NCBI GenBank assembly: GCA_017444015.1
Contig: JAFSXN010000001.1
Location: 17,319-81,318 of the forward strand
Reading direction: 5' to 3'
Source of the DNA: Lachnospiraceae bacterium
GTDB lineage: Bacteria > Bacillota > Clostridia > Lachnospirales > Lachnospiraceae
DNA: 64,000 bases
Under the pieces are notes generated by a model. That model ran no database searches, had not been told where the DNA came from, and saw only the letters and a program-made list of their open reading frames with translations. This document shows, piece by piece, positions 32,524 to 43,807 of this stretch. Numbering within the stretch: the first letter of the stretch is position 1; every line of letters starts with the position of its first letter. The position numbers and the translations under genes are program-made.

Positions 32524-33780
32524 CTATTGACCAATATGTTTTCTGTTTCGAAGTCTCGTTTTAAGGATTGCTCCAATCTTTTTTATACTGAGGGCCCGGT
32601 AATCATACAGATACCTCTTCCCCGGATCCACCCTCGGAGCCGGTCCGGGGATCCTGACATCATACAGGAAAAAATCCTCTCCGGATTGATCCAGAATAAT
32701 GTTCAAATCTATGGGGCGCAGTCTTCGCCCATAGCTTTTCAAAAGCTTATACGGAAGAGCCTCCGATGTCAGAAGATGATCCGTGATATCCGCAAATCTT
32801 TTCCCCTCGCCTGCTGCCGTCCTCGCGCGAAACCCATAGAGATCGATCATGACCGAAGCTGCTTGGTCAACCGTTTTCGCGATAACCTTCTTTAAACGAA
32901 GATTCTCAAAAAAAGCATCATAGACCGCCTCCGATTCAGAAAGCTCCGAGAAGCGGTATTCTCTTCCCCTTCCGGTAAGGAGAGGTACCTGCAGATCCTG
33001 GTTTTCATTTCTCGAGTGCTCCCCCTCCGACATAAAGTTAGTCGTCAGGGAGACCCTTGGATACAGAAAAAACATATCTTTATCGATCAGATACGCGATA
33101 TGATATTTTAACCAGGATTTCTCTGACCAGGACGCTACATTCGCCGGGATCCGTAAATCATCCGCAAAAAACCTATTGTTTTTTACCTCTGATATCCCGG
33201 GATCCTTCTGATCCTCCCCGGACTTATTCTCCTGAGCTGCTCCCTCAAGCTCGCCGAGCCAATCCCGAAAGGCTTTCCACTGCTCCTTCGTATACGCCTG
33301 CCCCCAGGAGGAAGCAAACTGGAAATAATAATTGTCAAATCCGTCATCCAGCGCGTAAAACGGAGCTCTTACGTGAACATTTAAGAGATGATTATAAAGC
33401 GATATCCCTCCCAGTCTTTCCTGTCCTTTAGAGAACGCAAGCGCCGAAACCGCATAGCGGTAAAACTGCGGCGAAACATAGAGATCGTCCTCTAAAACGA
33501 TCGCGCTTCCGTACTCCAGGGAATAATCCCCGCAGAGCAGGACATGGCGTTTTAACCCCAGTCTGTCAGGCCTTTTCTCGATCCGTTTCGGTCCATACCT
33601 CCAGTCAAACGCCTCAGATACATTCGCCACCTCTTCGTTATCGCTCTTATCGATCGAAATGATCAGCGGGATCTCCGTATTCTCCGGATAATCCGCGGCC
33701 CCGATTGAGGACAGGAGCCTCGCCAGAGCTTTCTCTCTATTATATGCAATTACTACGATACAAGGTCTTATCTCATCCAA
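32524..33780 (-). CDS. Glycosyltransferase (GT-A, GNT-I-like), 418 aa
   Basis: The N-terminal half has a GT-A fold pattern: CIVVIAYNREKALARLL, then LIISIDKSDN, and IVLEDDLYVSPQFYRY with the DxD-like EDDL motif, as in GNT-I/GT13-like and related bacterial transferases. A later motif FASSWGQAYTKEQW is typical of the same group. I choose TTG 33780 because GGGGAG lies 8 bases before it; the longer frame from 33819 would read through a palindrome and add an odd N terminus. A low-complexity insert rich in Glu/Lys lies near residues 185-205. Confidence 0.8.
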   Translation of the reverse strand: MDEIRPCIVVIAYNREKALARLLSSIGAADYPENTEIPLIISIDKSDNEEVANVSEAFDWRYGPKRIEKRPDRLGLKRHVLLCGDYSLEYGSAIVLEDDLYVSPQFYRYAVSALAFSKGQERLGGISLYNHLLNVHVRAPFYALDDGFDNYYFQFASSWGQAYTKEQWKAFRDWLGELEGAAQENKSGEDQKDPGISEVKNNRFFADDLRIPANVASWSEKSWLKYHIAYLIDKDMFFLYPRVSLTTNFMSEGEHSRNENQDLQVPLLTGRGREYRFSELSESEAVYDAFFENLRLKKVIAKTVDQAASVMIDLYGFRARTAAGEGKRFADITDHLLTSEALPYKLLKSYGRRLRPIDLNIILDQSGEDFFLYDVRIPGPAPRVDPGKRYLYDYRALSIKKIGAILKTRLRNRKHIGQ

Positions 33781-33794
33781 GACTTCTACTCCCC

Positions 33795-33900
33795 GACTAC
33801 CCCGTTGGTAGCTTCCCAACCAAGGGCAGCGCCCGTGAAATGCCTAACACCAAAGCTTCAAAGGTGCGCCGCTTTCAAATCTGTAAGCGGCTGATTGTGC
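33795..33900. repeat. Palindrome cluster between glycosyltransferase and acetyltransferase
   Basis: Short hairpins GTTGG/CCAAC (33804-33820), GGGC/GCCC, CACC/GGTG with an 11-base loop, and CCGCTT/AAGCGG (about 33869-33890) follow one another. This resembles the other nested palindromic elements of the chromosome part but with different arm sequences. Confidence 0.5.
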
Positions 33901-33908
33901 AGTTACAT

Positions 33909-34715
33909 TCACTTTTGGTTTTCTGCCGAAAGAACTCTGATCAACTGCTTCGCATCTTGAAAATCCGTAATATGCTCCCGGATCCAGCCCTCTTCTTTCT
34001 CCCACCAGCAAAGCCTTAGAAGCTCCTCCGCCGTCTCCCTGTCAAACCGCTCCCTGAGCTTCCTTGCCGGAACGCCGACATTGATCGAATACGGCTCTAC
34101 ATCCTTCGTTACGACCGCTCCCGCTCCGATCACAGCACCGTCTCCGATCCGAACACCTTCCAGAATATTTACCCCTTCGCCGATCCATACATCATTGCCG
34201 ATCAGAATCCGATACCGTTTCCCTTCATCTGAATATATCTCTTCCGAAAAAACCTCCGGACTGTTACTATTCCTGATCCTCCGCGCTTCAGTCTCTGTCC
34301 TATTCTTTTTTGACGCTCCGTTCGTATCTGAGTGATATCCCCCATTTTTATTAACGTACGTAAACCCCATCTGACCTACGCCGGAGTAGAACGCCGGATG
34401 TAACGCCGCATAGTCCGAAACCGGATGCCTCCCGAGGACTGTCCGAACGTACGGCCCGATGGAGGTATATTTCCCTATCTTCGTATAGGAAATATCCCCG
34501 TAATTGCTGACATAGCTCCCAAAGCCCAGCTCAACGCCTGAAAGGATTGTTCCTTTTCCGATATAATTTTTCCCCTTAAGGGCCGTTCCTTTATTCACGT
34601 ACGAACCCTGCTTCATAACACTTTTCGTACGCCCCTCGATCCCGATCCGGATAAACGGAAAAACCAACCTGCGATATATAATTGATCCTGTCTCTTCTAA
34701 TTTTCTTTTTATCAC
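33909..34715 (-). CDS. Xenobiotic-acetyltransferase-like hexapeptide-repeat O-acetyltransferase, 268 aa
   Basis: Left-handed beta-helix acyltransferase of the CatB/Vat type: hexapeptide repeats run from about residue 40 ([21 protein letters not shown] region), the catalytic-type His is in LGRHPVSDY, and the closing block [20 protein letters not shown] is typical. It probably acetylates a sugar of the surface polymer. Residues about 125-165 hold a charged insert ([15 protein letters not shown] region) absent from compact family members. It is the first gene of the minus-strand surface cluster. Confidence 0.88.
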   Translation of the reverse strand: MIKRKLEETGSIIYRRLVFPFIRIGIEGRTKSVMKQGSYVNKGTALKGKNYIGKGTILSGVELGFGSYVSNYGDISYTKIGKYTSIGPYVRTVLGRHPVSDYAALHPAFYSGVGQMGFTYVNKNGGYHSDTNGASKKNRTETEARRIRNSNSPEVFSEEIYSDEGKRYRILIGNDVWIGEGVNILEGVRIGDGAVIGAGAVVTKDVEPYSINVGVPARKLRERFDRETAEELLRLCWWEKEEGWIREHITDFQDAKQLIRVLSAENQK

Positions 34716-34820
34716 TTTTTTATTGCAAGCATAAAAGGAATATGTTATATTTTTTATTTCCCTGCTACACGGTTACTCCGCAAGTAGAATCTTATCACAA
34801 ATATATCTTCGTCTCAATAA

Positions 34821-34850
34821 GGAAAAAGGCCCAAAAACGAGCCTTTTTCC
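34821..34850. terminator. Terminator after gdhA
   Basis: Stem GGAAAAAGGC / GCCTTTTTCC (34821-34830 with 34841-34850). It lies 57 bases beyond the gdhA stop on the minus strand and separates it from the surface cluster. Confidence 0.8.
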
Positions 34851-34906
34851 TTTGATTTTTCTATATAAATATCATCTGTTTTTGTGCAAAATTTACAAAG
34901 AAATCC

Positions 34907-36265
<1,359 letters not shown>

Positions 36266-36284
36266 TTATAATAATGAATAAAAA

Positions 36285-36436
36285 AGTATAACTATTCAGA
36301 CCCAAGACTCGGAAAACCTTTGGTTTTCCTCGTTGTTGGCTTCTCGCCAAATGGATTTATTTAAAAATGCAGTCCTGAATACAAGCATTCATCCCGCATT
36401 TTTAAATAAATCCGCTTGGTTCTGAATAGTAACAAA
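36285..36436. repeat. About 150-bp nested palindrome between nhaC and gdhA
   Basis: The inner arms GGATTTATTTAAAAATGC (36353-36370) and its exact complement (36396-36413) extend to 24 bp with CCAA/TTGG and two mismatches. Outer segments AACTATTCAGACCCAAG (near 36291) and CTTGGTTCTGAATAGT (36415-36430) also pair. Between left outer and inner arms sits GGAAAACC/GGTTTTCC. The 301 bases between the two genes hold essentially only this structure. Confidence 0.85.
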
Positions 36437-36554
36437 AAAGTACGCCTAACAAGAGCGCAGGTCAATTATCCCTGCGCTCTGTCAGACGCCATTGCCTGAA
36501 AAAAATTATAGTACGATCCTTTTGAAATAGCAAGTTTTTTAGTTCTCATTACTT

Positions 36555-38081
36555 TCAGTTTTCCGCCTGACTCTGCGGATATATCTTCTTTAATAACAGC
36601 AGAACAACAAACAGCAAAACGATTCCGAAAACCAGAGAAACAGGGGCGTTTCTCGAAAATCCCGCTACAATATAGGTAATAAAGGAAACCAGAGCCACCG
36701 TGATCGCGTAAGGCAGCTGTGTCGAAACGTGGCTTACGTGATCGCACTGCGCGCCGGCGCTCGCCATAATCGTCGTATCCGAAATCGGGGAGCAGTGATC
36801 ACCGCAGACCGCGCCTGCCATACATGCTGAGATCGATATGATCATCAGCTTCGGATCACTGTTCTGGAATACATTGACAACGATCGGGATCAGAATACCG
36901 AAGGTCCCCCAGGACGTTCCTGAAGCAAAGGCTAAGAAGCAGCCGACTAAGAATATGATCGCCGGCAGGAAATACATCAGACCTGATGCGCTCTTCTCCA
37001 TAAGTCCCGCAACGTACTCCGGAGCTCCGAGGCTCATGGTCATTTCCTTTAAGGTCCAGGCGAAAGTCAAAATCAGGATCGCCGGAACCATCGCCTTAAA
37101 ACCGGCAGGGATACATTCCATACACTCCTTGAACGGAAGCGTACGACGGATCAGATAGATCAGAATCGTCAGTACGATAGCAAAGATCGAGCCAAGGGAA
37201 AGACCGATAGAAGCATCTGAGTTGGAAAAGGCCTCGATAAACGAAGTTCCCTCAAAGAATCCGCCGGAATACAGCATACCGATCGTACAGCACAGGATCA
37301 ACGTAACGATCGGGATCAAAAGGTCTGCTACCGTCCCCTTTGCGTCCGCGGCTACCTCATCCTCATCCGTCTTTTCCGAAGCGACCGTAAAGAGATCATC
37401 ATGAAGCACGGCATTGTCTTCAAATTTCTTCATCGGACCGTAATCGATCTTCATCAGAATGATCATGATCATCATAGCGATGGTCAGAAGCGCGTAGTAA
37501 TTATATGGGATCGCCCGGACAAAGATCGTAAAGCCGTCCTCTCCCTCAACACAGCCCGACACCGCCGCGGCCCACGAAGAGATCGGAGCTATGATACAGA
37601 CCGGAGCCGCCGTCGCGTCGATCAGATACGCTAGCTTCGCTCTTGAGATCTTATGCCGGTCCGTCACCGGCCGCATAACCGATCCAACCGTCAGACAGTT
37701 GAAATAATCATCAATAAAAATCAGCACACCTAACGCCATAGTCGCAAGCTGCGCCCCTGCCCTCGTTTTGATATGCTCCTGCATATACTTTCCGAACGCT
37801 CTGGAGCCGCCGGCCTTGTTCATAAGCCCGACCATTGCGCCAAGCACTACTAAGAAGATCAGGATCCCGACATTATAACTGTCGGAAAGCGACGTGATCA
37901 GACCGCCGTTCAACACATGCTCAAAGGTTCCGACAAAGGAAAAGCCTGAATAGAACAGTCCCCCGCAGATGATCCCGATAAACAGAGAGCTGTAGACCTC
38001 CTTGGTGATCAATGCCAGAACGATAGCAATTAATGACGGTACCAATGACCAGAACGTCGCATACATAAACGATGCCTCCAA
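36555..38081 (-). CDS. Na+/H+ antiporter NhaC family protein, 508 aa
   Basis: Polytopic membrane protein with about twelve hydrophobic segments. Family features are the N-terminal SLIAIVLALITKEVYSSLFIGI, the block FIDDYFNCLTVGSVMRPVTD, and FASGTSWGTFGILIPIV followed by GAVCGDHCSPISDTTIMAS, typical of NhaC-like antiporters and related transporters. It may exchange Na+ for H+ or an organic solute. TTG 38081 has AGGAGGTG 8 bases upstream; ATG 38066, with GGAGG within the preceding codons, is an alternative start. Confidence 0.9.
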   Translation of the reverse strand: MEASFMYATFWSLVPSLIAIVLALITKEVYSSLFIGIICGGLFYSGFSFVGTFEHVLNGGLITSLSDSYNVGILIFLVVLGAMVGLMNKAGGSRAFGKYMQEHIKTRAGAQLATMALGVLIFIDDYFNCLTVGSVMRPVTDRHKISRAKLAYLIDATAAPVCIIAPISSWAAAVSGCVEGEDGFTIFVRAIPYNYYALLTIAMMIMIILMKIDYGPMKKFEDNAVLHDDLFTVASEKTDEDEVAADAKGTVADLLIPIVTLILCCTIGMLYSGGFFEGTSFIEAFSNSDASIGLSLGSIFAIVLTILIYLIRRTLPFKECMECIPAGFKAMVPAILILTFAWTLKEMTMSLGAPEYVAGLMEKSASGLMYFLPAIIFLVGCFLAFASGTSWGTFGILIPIVVNVFQNSDPKLMIISISACMAGAVCGDHCSPISDTTIMASAGAQCDHVSHVSTQLPYAITVALVSFITYIVAGFSRNAPVSLVFGIVLLFVVLLLLKKIYPQSQAEN

Positions 38082-38253
38082 ATTTTTTCACCTCCTCTGT
38101 ATCAACGCTTTAACGCGATAAACTATTAAAAAATCATAAACAATATACCACATCCCTATGGATTTATCCAGAACTATTCAATTTGTTATTCAACGCAAAC
38201 TTCCACTCGCAATCATATCCTTTCATACCAAAAAACCCGGAAATATACCAAGA

Positions 38254-38288
38254 GAGCCAGGAAACCTGTACAAAAGGATTCCTGGCTC
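38254..38288 (-). terminator. Terminator of the large surface-protein gene
   Basis: Stem GAGCCAGGAA / TTCCTGGCTC (38254-38263 with 38279-38288) 39 bases after the stop of the 1731-aa gene on the minus strand, followed by T-rich sequence. Confidence 0.8.
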
Positions 38289-38326
38289 CATAACCTCTGA
38301 AATATTATGACACTATTTTTGTTTAC

Positions 38327-41300
38327 TTATTTTTCCAGCTTGAAGCTGACACTGAACAAGTTCCCGTTTGTCTTGGCCATCTGACCGTAATAAACCGCCT
38401 GCAGATTGAGCTTATAGGTAACATTCTCCTTGATCTGTTTCGGATCCTTCAGAGGAAGGATAATCACATAATCACCGCTGTCATATTTACCATCTTCATC
38501 AAACGTGGGCGGATAAATACCAGGATCCGGGGTTTTTTCCGTTTCATCAAAAGGCGTATCCTTCAGCTCAACCAGGGAATCAAAGGTCAGATTCTCATAA
38601 TGCTTGTTATTTACCGCATTGTTCTCATAGTACCCCCAACCGAAAGCCTTCATCAGATCCTCCGAGTTGTTCTTCGTCATAGCAAGCTTTTCTATCTTTG
38701 CTCCGGTCTTCGTCTTCGGAGTCAGATGAATTTCCAGATAACGGCTTTCATCGCTCTGACCGGTTACAAGAGAAGCGGTCTTATTCTTCACTTTAACAGC
38801 AGGAACTGTCTGCTTCGGTTTAACTACGAAATCAATCCCGGCAGACTCGGTGGTGAAGGTTCCGATCCCGCTGAACGTATATTTGAAAGTCAATGTATAG
38901 GATTTTCCATTTTCCAGCTTAAAGGCATCCTCATCCCCTTCATCATAATAGCGGGTGACAATATAATATACATTTTTATTCTTCTCAAGCTCCTCCTCTG
39001 TTGCATCTGTATGCATTTCTTCGTAGGATTTTCTAATGAAATGAGGAGTCTGCTCCCCGTCTTCCTCATAATATCTTTTAGTATCGGGATTGACCTCCTG
39101 TAGTGAAAGATCCGTGATATCCATAGAAAGATTCTTTAACACAGCGGTATAAGCTATCCACGTAGTAGTATCTGCAGGATTCAAGGTCCCCTTTGCCTTT
39201 ACGGTAACAGTTGGCTTCGCTTTTATAACCTTTATGGTAACCTTGAAATCCTTCAGAGCCACATCACTATCCTCTTCTGTCGCAACCGGCAGCTCTCTTA
39301 TGGTATATACATAATTTCCGGGCTTCAGATTCCTGGTAACGGTATTATCCAGCATAACGGCGGACATCTTCCCATCCTCAATAACTAACGTTGCAATCTG
39401 GCTCAGCTCCGGCTTGTTCTTTTGCGCAACGACAACTACATCATCGTCCCCTGAGCTATCAAAGCTGATCTCCGTATTACCGCCGCCGGTGGGAAGATTC
39501 GTAACGGTATAGGTCGTACTCGTTTCTTCGTTGCCTCGATAATTCCAATTCAGTGTCAGCGTCGCCGTTTTAGGTTTGAATACAGGGATTGCGTCTACTA
39601 CCTTTATACTGAAAGCCAGATAGGTTGTCAGAGGAACTTCGTCATCTCCGTATGCCAGGATAGGCTTAATCTTAAACGAATATGTACCCTTGGCAAAATC
39701 AGATCCAGGCAGGCTGACACGGATCCTGTCCTCATCAAATTCCATAGAACTAATCAGCTCTTCTGCTTCGTCACTGAGTTTTTTACTTCCGGTAAAAGTC
39801 AGAGTATCCTCATCAAAACCGGCAACCTCCGCCTCCTTCTGGTTTGCGACGGCAAGAAGCTCTGCCGGGCTCGATTCAAACCTTCTATTTAATGTCAGTA
39901 CGTTCTTTGCCACTTTTTTTATGGGATCCGTCGTTGTGTCCGTTATTTCGTACAATGTAACCTTCGCCAGGGTAGTTGTTACATTCACGGTAAATACATA
40001 GGTGATCGGACGGCTCCAGTCACTTCTTTGAACATCGAAGGTAACCTTACCTTTCTCAGGATACCCACTGATGCTGATCTCCAGATAATCCTTTATATTC
40101 CCCTTCTCATCGGGTTCCACCTCGACTGCCTTGATGCTTACCGTATCAGGATCCAGGGTCGTCTTTGCGCCCCAGTCTTCAATAGCAGGATCTTCCGTGG
40201 TAAGCTCCGGTAGCTTCTCCGTAGCCTCCTGGAAGAGAGGAACCGCTTTCCCAGCGCTGTTTTTGAGCTGAAGCTGATAGACCTGGTCTTTTTTATTAAC
40301 GTTGACGGTAACCGCGGATTTTTCCAGCGCAAACCCTGGTCTGCTGTTGGTATAAGAAATTGTTACTTTTCTGTAAACAATATCCTCGTACCCGGCATAT
40401 TTAAAACAAACATAGCCGCTAACAATTTCTTTCCCCTCACTGTCCTTCATTATATCATTCTCATCACTGCGGATGATATAAAAGGTCTTATAGTCATCTT
40501 CATCCGTCTTGATCAGATCAAAATTCGTATCGAAAGGATCCGGATCCTCCACATCTCCGTATCCTCCCTTTGCGATATCAGCATAATTTTTTTCAGAAAT
40601 AAGCCATACAGCATCAAGCGGCTCATTCTCGAGGCTCTGCGTTAACTCTACCTTTCCGCCTCCTCCCGTATATTTCCCGTCAACCGAATATCCGTTTCGG
40701 TTATAGAAAAGGTTAATGGAGCCGGTTGTTTTGACCGTAGGATTCGGTTTTGTATTGACCACGGAAAGTTTAATTATCGGAATATAGAATTCCTCCGAGG
40801 TCCCCGTGAAAAACCCTTTCAGGTAAAGCACACCGCTAGTATACGCTTTAATAGTCGCGCTGGTAGAAGCCTTCAGATAGTATGCCCCCTCAGACCGCTT
40901 GTAGCTGATCGTAAGATCCGAAAAATCCTTTCTTGTTGTTTCCTTGTTAACGGTTTCCGATTTTACAACCGTTAACTGATTTCCATAGATCTCATAATCC
41001 TCTCCGTAAACAGTACGGATATCCAACTTTATCCCAACCGTAGACTGCCTGCTGACCGTAAGTCCGGTTTCGGAAACTACAAGCCGCGGCGTTGCGTCCA
41101 ATACCCGAATATAAAACACATAAGTTGCAGAGGGTTTGTTTTCTTTCTTATAGGTACTGGTCACCGTAATACGTGCAGTTCCAAGAGCTCCCTTAGGAAC
41201 CGTGATCTTATTTTTATTATCTGTACTTTTAGCGGCTCCTAATGTCGCCACAGCTGTATTATTTGTCTTCCAGTCCGTCGTTGTGATCAGGCTTTCCTCG

Positions 41301-43522
41301 CTGTCTTCGGTCGCATAGGCATTGATACTTATTTCAAAGGTCTGAGCCGAGGTGGAAAGCGCATGCTGCTCAAATTCAATAAAGACTGGAGGGTCTTCTT
41401 CGGATCCTTCCTCCGAAAAAACCTTTGCCCGTTCAACAGGATACCCAAGAATCGCATCTTCCCTTCCTTCGCCGATCGGAAATTCTTCTTCGTTTCCGTA
41501 AAGTGAAAGCTTTGTGATCCTCTCTTTTTCCCCGACATGGACAGTGAAGGTGATTTTTACGTTCGTGTTGCCTTTCAGAGTCGCTGTAATTGTGGTTTGC
41601 TGATCCTCCCCGACTGCCTGGATGACACCAACGGTCGAAATTGATGCCGCGGTTTTTGTCGAACTGCTATAATCCCACCAGTAGGGCTGTGTACCGGCAA
41701 TCGTCAATTGAGCCTTATAGCCGGCAGTCTTAAAGGTATAGCTCTTATCTGACTCATTAAACACCGCAGGACTCCCGACGGAATAAATGGCCTGGCTGGA
41801 GGCACTCAGTGTACCGCAGCTGGGCACCAGGGTTATATCATCATCGGGCATAGTAAGTTTAAAGACATAGGTATTCCCCGAGGTGCTGTCAACAACGGAA
41901 GGTACGGTATTGCTTTTGCTGTCTTGAAAATAATAAGACTGCAGGTACTTACCACTTCCGGCATTAAAAGTGACCCTCACCGTTTTTCCGGCTTCTGCGT
42001 TCGCCGGTGCAGTAGTTAATTTGGTGCTGCCATACTTAACAGTATGTATGGCAAGAGATTTATATGTGTATTTCTTCTTTTCCGCATAGCTTCGGGCAGT
42101 CTCATTATAGCCCTGAAGCGTAATGCCGCTCTTGGTAGGGAAAGCATCCTCCGCTATAGTAGCAACGTATTCTCCCAAAGTAATGGTAGTCAGCGCGGTA
42201 CACCCTTCAAAGGCCTTTGTGTCGATCTGCACCGCGTAACGCAAGGAAATAGTCTTCAGAGCCTTACAGCCGGAAAAAGCTCCCGAACGGATGATCGTCA
42301 GACAGTTTACGTTTGCTGTCGTCAGCTTTTCACAGCCTGAGAAAGTATACATCGGCAGCTCGATCGTAGTCTCTATATTTCCGGAAGGAGAAGGAAGACT
42401 GACCGAGGTAAGGCTCTTATTATTTTCAAAAATCCGGATCCCCAGAGTACAATTTTCAAAGTCGAGCCTGGTCAGATCCAGAGCAGTAAAACCGCACCCG
42501 TAAAATGCGTTATTACCGATCTCATTGATCAACGCCGAAAAACTCATGCTGTCGCCAAGATTACCGCAGTTCTGAAAAGCGTATGCACCTATGCTCTCCA
42601 GCTTGTTCATGGAAACCGTCAGGAGATCACTGCAGCTATCAAAGGCGTGGGCGCCGACGGTAGCGGCATCTGGCGCAGAAAAGCTTCGAATATGAGTCCC
42701 GCTGAAAGCGTAGTCCCCAATAGAGGTTATATTCTCACTGTTAACAAAGGATATTGTTGTAAGAGAGGAATCGCTGAAAACATATGGTTCGATCGCAAAG
42801 CCCGCTGTAACAGGAACATAATTCACTGCCGTGATCATCGTACTCTCAAAGGCGTGCGCCTGAATTGCCTTTATTTGGCAGCCGTCTTCAAATTCAACTC
42901 TGGTAATTCCGGCGAACTCACCACTTGTGAAAAGACCTGCCGGTATGGTTATCGCAGTCCCATTTTCTGCCTTAGGAATAACCGCAACATTCCCGATTAC
43001 AGCTGAACCGCTCGCCTTAAGAAAACCATAATTGGGGTTCGAAACAGGATCACCTGTCAGATCAATTGTGAGGAAATCTGAAGGGTCCTCATCAACCCCT
43101 AACGCTTCAATCGGTTCTCCTGTTTCATCTGTCAACACAGGATCCTCTTCGTTCACCGGTACCGCGGTATCTGCCTGCGCATTATCTGCATCATCCGCTA
43201 TATCTGTACCGATATCAGCAATCTCGGATTTCTCTGCCGCCGATCCGGTATCTTCCGGAGACATCGCTGTATCCTGTTCGTTCTCTATGGCAGGATCCTC
43301 GGAGGTATTCAGATCCGTCGTATCCTGTATCTTCAGCTCCTCGCCCGTGATCTCTTCAGGATCTGTAACAGGACTGTCCGGTTTTTCCTCCACAGTCTCC
43401 AGGACGGTATTCGTACCCGTCTCCGCTTCATCCGCCCAAACCGTCGTCGGGATCGAAGTAAACAGCATAGCCGCCGCAAGCACGGCAGCCGTGATCCCGG
43501 ATAAGCTCTTCCTCTTTTTCAT
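38327..43522 (-). CDS. Secreted BspA-type leucine-rich-repeat and Ig-like surface protein, 1731 aa
   Basis: Signal peptide at residues 1-31 (KKRKSL, hydrophobic core, cleavage after VWA). Residues about 32-150 are acidic, Thr/Asp/Glu-rich and probably extended. BspA-like LRR repeats (IGAYAFQNCGNL, IGNNAFYGCGF types) follow to about residue 480, then many Ig-like/BIG2-type beta domains up to the C terminus. No LPxTG signal or terminal membrane helix is present, so it is released or held by non-covalent binding. A role in adhesion or matrix is likely from family knowledge. ATG 43522 follows AAGGAGAGAGG; a promoter lies at 43590-43619. Confidence 0.85.
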   Translation of the reverse strand: MKKRKSLSGITAAVLAAAMLFTSIPTTVWADEAETGTNTVLETVEEKPDSPVTDPEEITGEELKIQDTTDLNTSEDPAIENEQDTAMSPEDTGSAAEKSEIADIGTDIADDADNAQADTAVPVNEEDPVLTDETGEPIEALGVDEDPSDFLTIDLTGDPVSNPNYGFLKASGSAVIGNVAVIPKAENGTAITIPAGLFTSGEFAGITRVEFEDGCQIKAIQAHAFESTMITAVNYVPVTAGFAIEPYVFSDSSLTTISFVNSENITSIGDYAFSGTHIRSFSAPDAATVGAHAFDSCSDLLTVSMNKLESIGAYAFQNCGNLGDSMSFSALINEIGNNAFYGCGFTALDLTRLDFENCTLGIRIFENNKSLTSVSLPSPSGNIETTIELPMYTFSGCEKLTTANVNCLTIIRSGAFSGCKALKTISLRYAVQIDTKAFEGCTALTTITLGEYVATIAEDAFPTKSGITLQGYNETARSYAEKKKYTYKSLAIHTVKYGSTKLTTAPANAEAGKTVRVTFNAGSGKYLQSYYFQDSKSNTVPSVVDSTSGNTYVFKLTMPDDDITLVPSCGTLSASSQAIYSVGSPAVFNESDKSYTFKTAGYKAQLTIAGTQPYWWDYSSSTKTAASISTVGVIQAVGEDQQTTITATLKGNTNVKITFTVHVGEKERITKLSLYGNEEEFPIGEGREDAILGYPVERAKVFSEEGSEEDPPVFIEFEQHALSTSAQTFEISINAYATEDSEESLITTTDWKTNNTAVATLGAAKSTDNKNKITVPKGALGTARITVTSTYKKENKPSATYVFYIRVLDATPRLVVSETGLTVSRQSTVGIKLDIRTVYGEDYEIYGNQLTVVKSETVNKETTRKDFSDLTISYKRSEGAYYLKASTSATIKAYTSGVLYLKGFFTGTSEEFYIPIIKLSVVNTKPNPTVKTTGSINLFYNRNGYSVDGKYTGGGGKVELTQSLENEPLDAVWLISEKNYADIAKGGYGDVEDPDPFDTNFDLIKTDEDDYKTFYIIRSDENDIMKDSEGKEIVSGYVCFKYAGYEDIVYRKVTISYTNSRPGFALEKSAVTVNVNKKDQVYQLQLKNSAGKAVPLFQEATEKLPELTTEDPAIEDWGAKTTLDPDTVSIKAVEVEPDEKGNIKDYLEISISGYPEKGKVTFDVQRSDWSRPITYVFTVNVTTTLAKVTLYEITDTTTDPIKKVAKNVLTLNRRFESSPAELLAVANQKEAEVAGFDEDTLTFTGSKKLSDEAEELISSMEFDEDRIRVSLPGSDFAKGTYSFKIKPILAYGDDEVPLTTYLAFSIKVVDAIPVFKPKTATLTLNWNYRGNEETSTTYTVTNLPTGGGNTEISFDSSGDDDVVVVAQKNKPELSQIATLVIEDGKMSAVMLDNTVTRNLKPGNYVYTIRELPVATEEDSDVALKDFKVTIKVIKAKPTVTVKAKGTLNPADTTTWIAYTAVLKNLSMDITDLSLQEVNPDTKRYYEEDGEQTPHFIRKSYEEMHTDATEEELEKNKNVYYIVTRYYDEGDEDAFKLENGKSYTLTFKYTFSGIGTFTTESAGIDFVVKPKQTVPAVKVKNKTASLVTGQSDESRYLEIHLTPKTKTGAKIEKLAMTKNNSEDLMKAFGWGYYENNAVNNKHYENLTFDSLVELKDTPFDETEKTPDPGIYPPTFDEDGKYDSGDYVIILPLKDPKQIKENVTYKLNLQAVYYGQMAKTNGNLFSVSFKLEK

Positions 43523-43589
43523 AAAACCTCTCTCCTTACAAATATTTAAGATCAAATGACATAAAATGTTTACATAATATTCAAAGGTT

Positions 43590-43619
43590 ATTGTAACATA
43601 AGAAACTACGCTGTGACAA
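43590..43619 (-). promoter_or_regulatory. Sigma-A-type promoter for the large surface-protein gene
   Basis: On the minus strand -35 TTGTCA (43614-43619) and -10 TACAAT (43590-43595) are separated by 18 bases, about 68 bases before the start codon. Confidence 0.7.
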
Positions 43620-43699
43620 CTGAAATTTTTAGGGTTATTATTGTTTTTTAATATTCTTTATACTTTTTTAATAAGCCGCTCCACCATATTTTTATCGAC

Positions 43700-43728
43700 T
43701 TGAGAACTTTTCGCGTTTTTGTTATACT
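43700..43728 (+). promoter_or_regulatory. Sigma-A-type promoter for the bPH2/HD-GYP operon
   Basis: TTGAGA (43700-43705) and TATACT (43723-43728) with a 17-base spacer, about 80 bases before ATG 43808. Divergent from the promoter at 43590-43619. Confidence 0.75.
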
Positions 43729-43807
43729 GTCCCCGTTGATTAAAGTTGTCAGCTATCCGAAATGCTCGGAGCTGATTTTGCGGCACACGCCGGGAAAAGA
43801 GAATACA

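Noticed and set aside
36466-36747. Minus-strand ORF of 93 codons at the end of nhaC
   Set aside because: It overlaps the nhaC 3' end in another frame, with no independent start signal.
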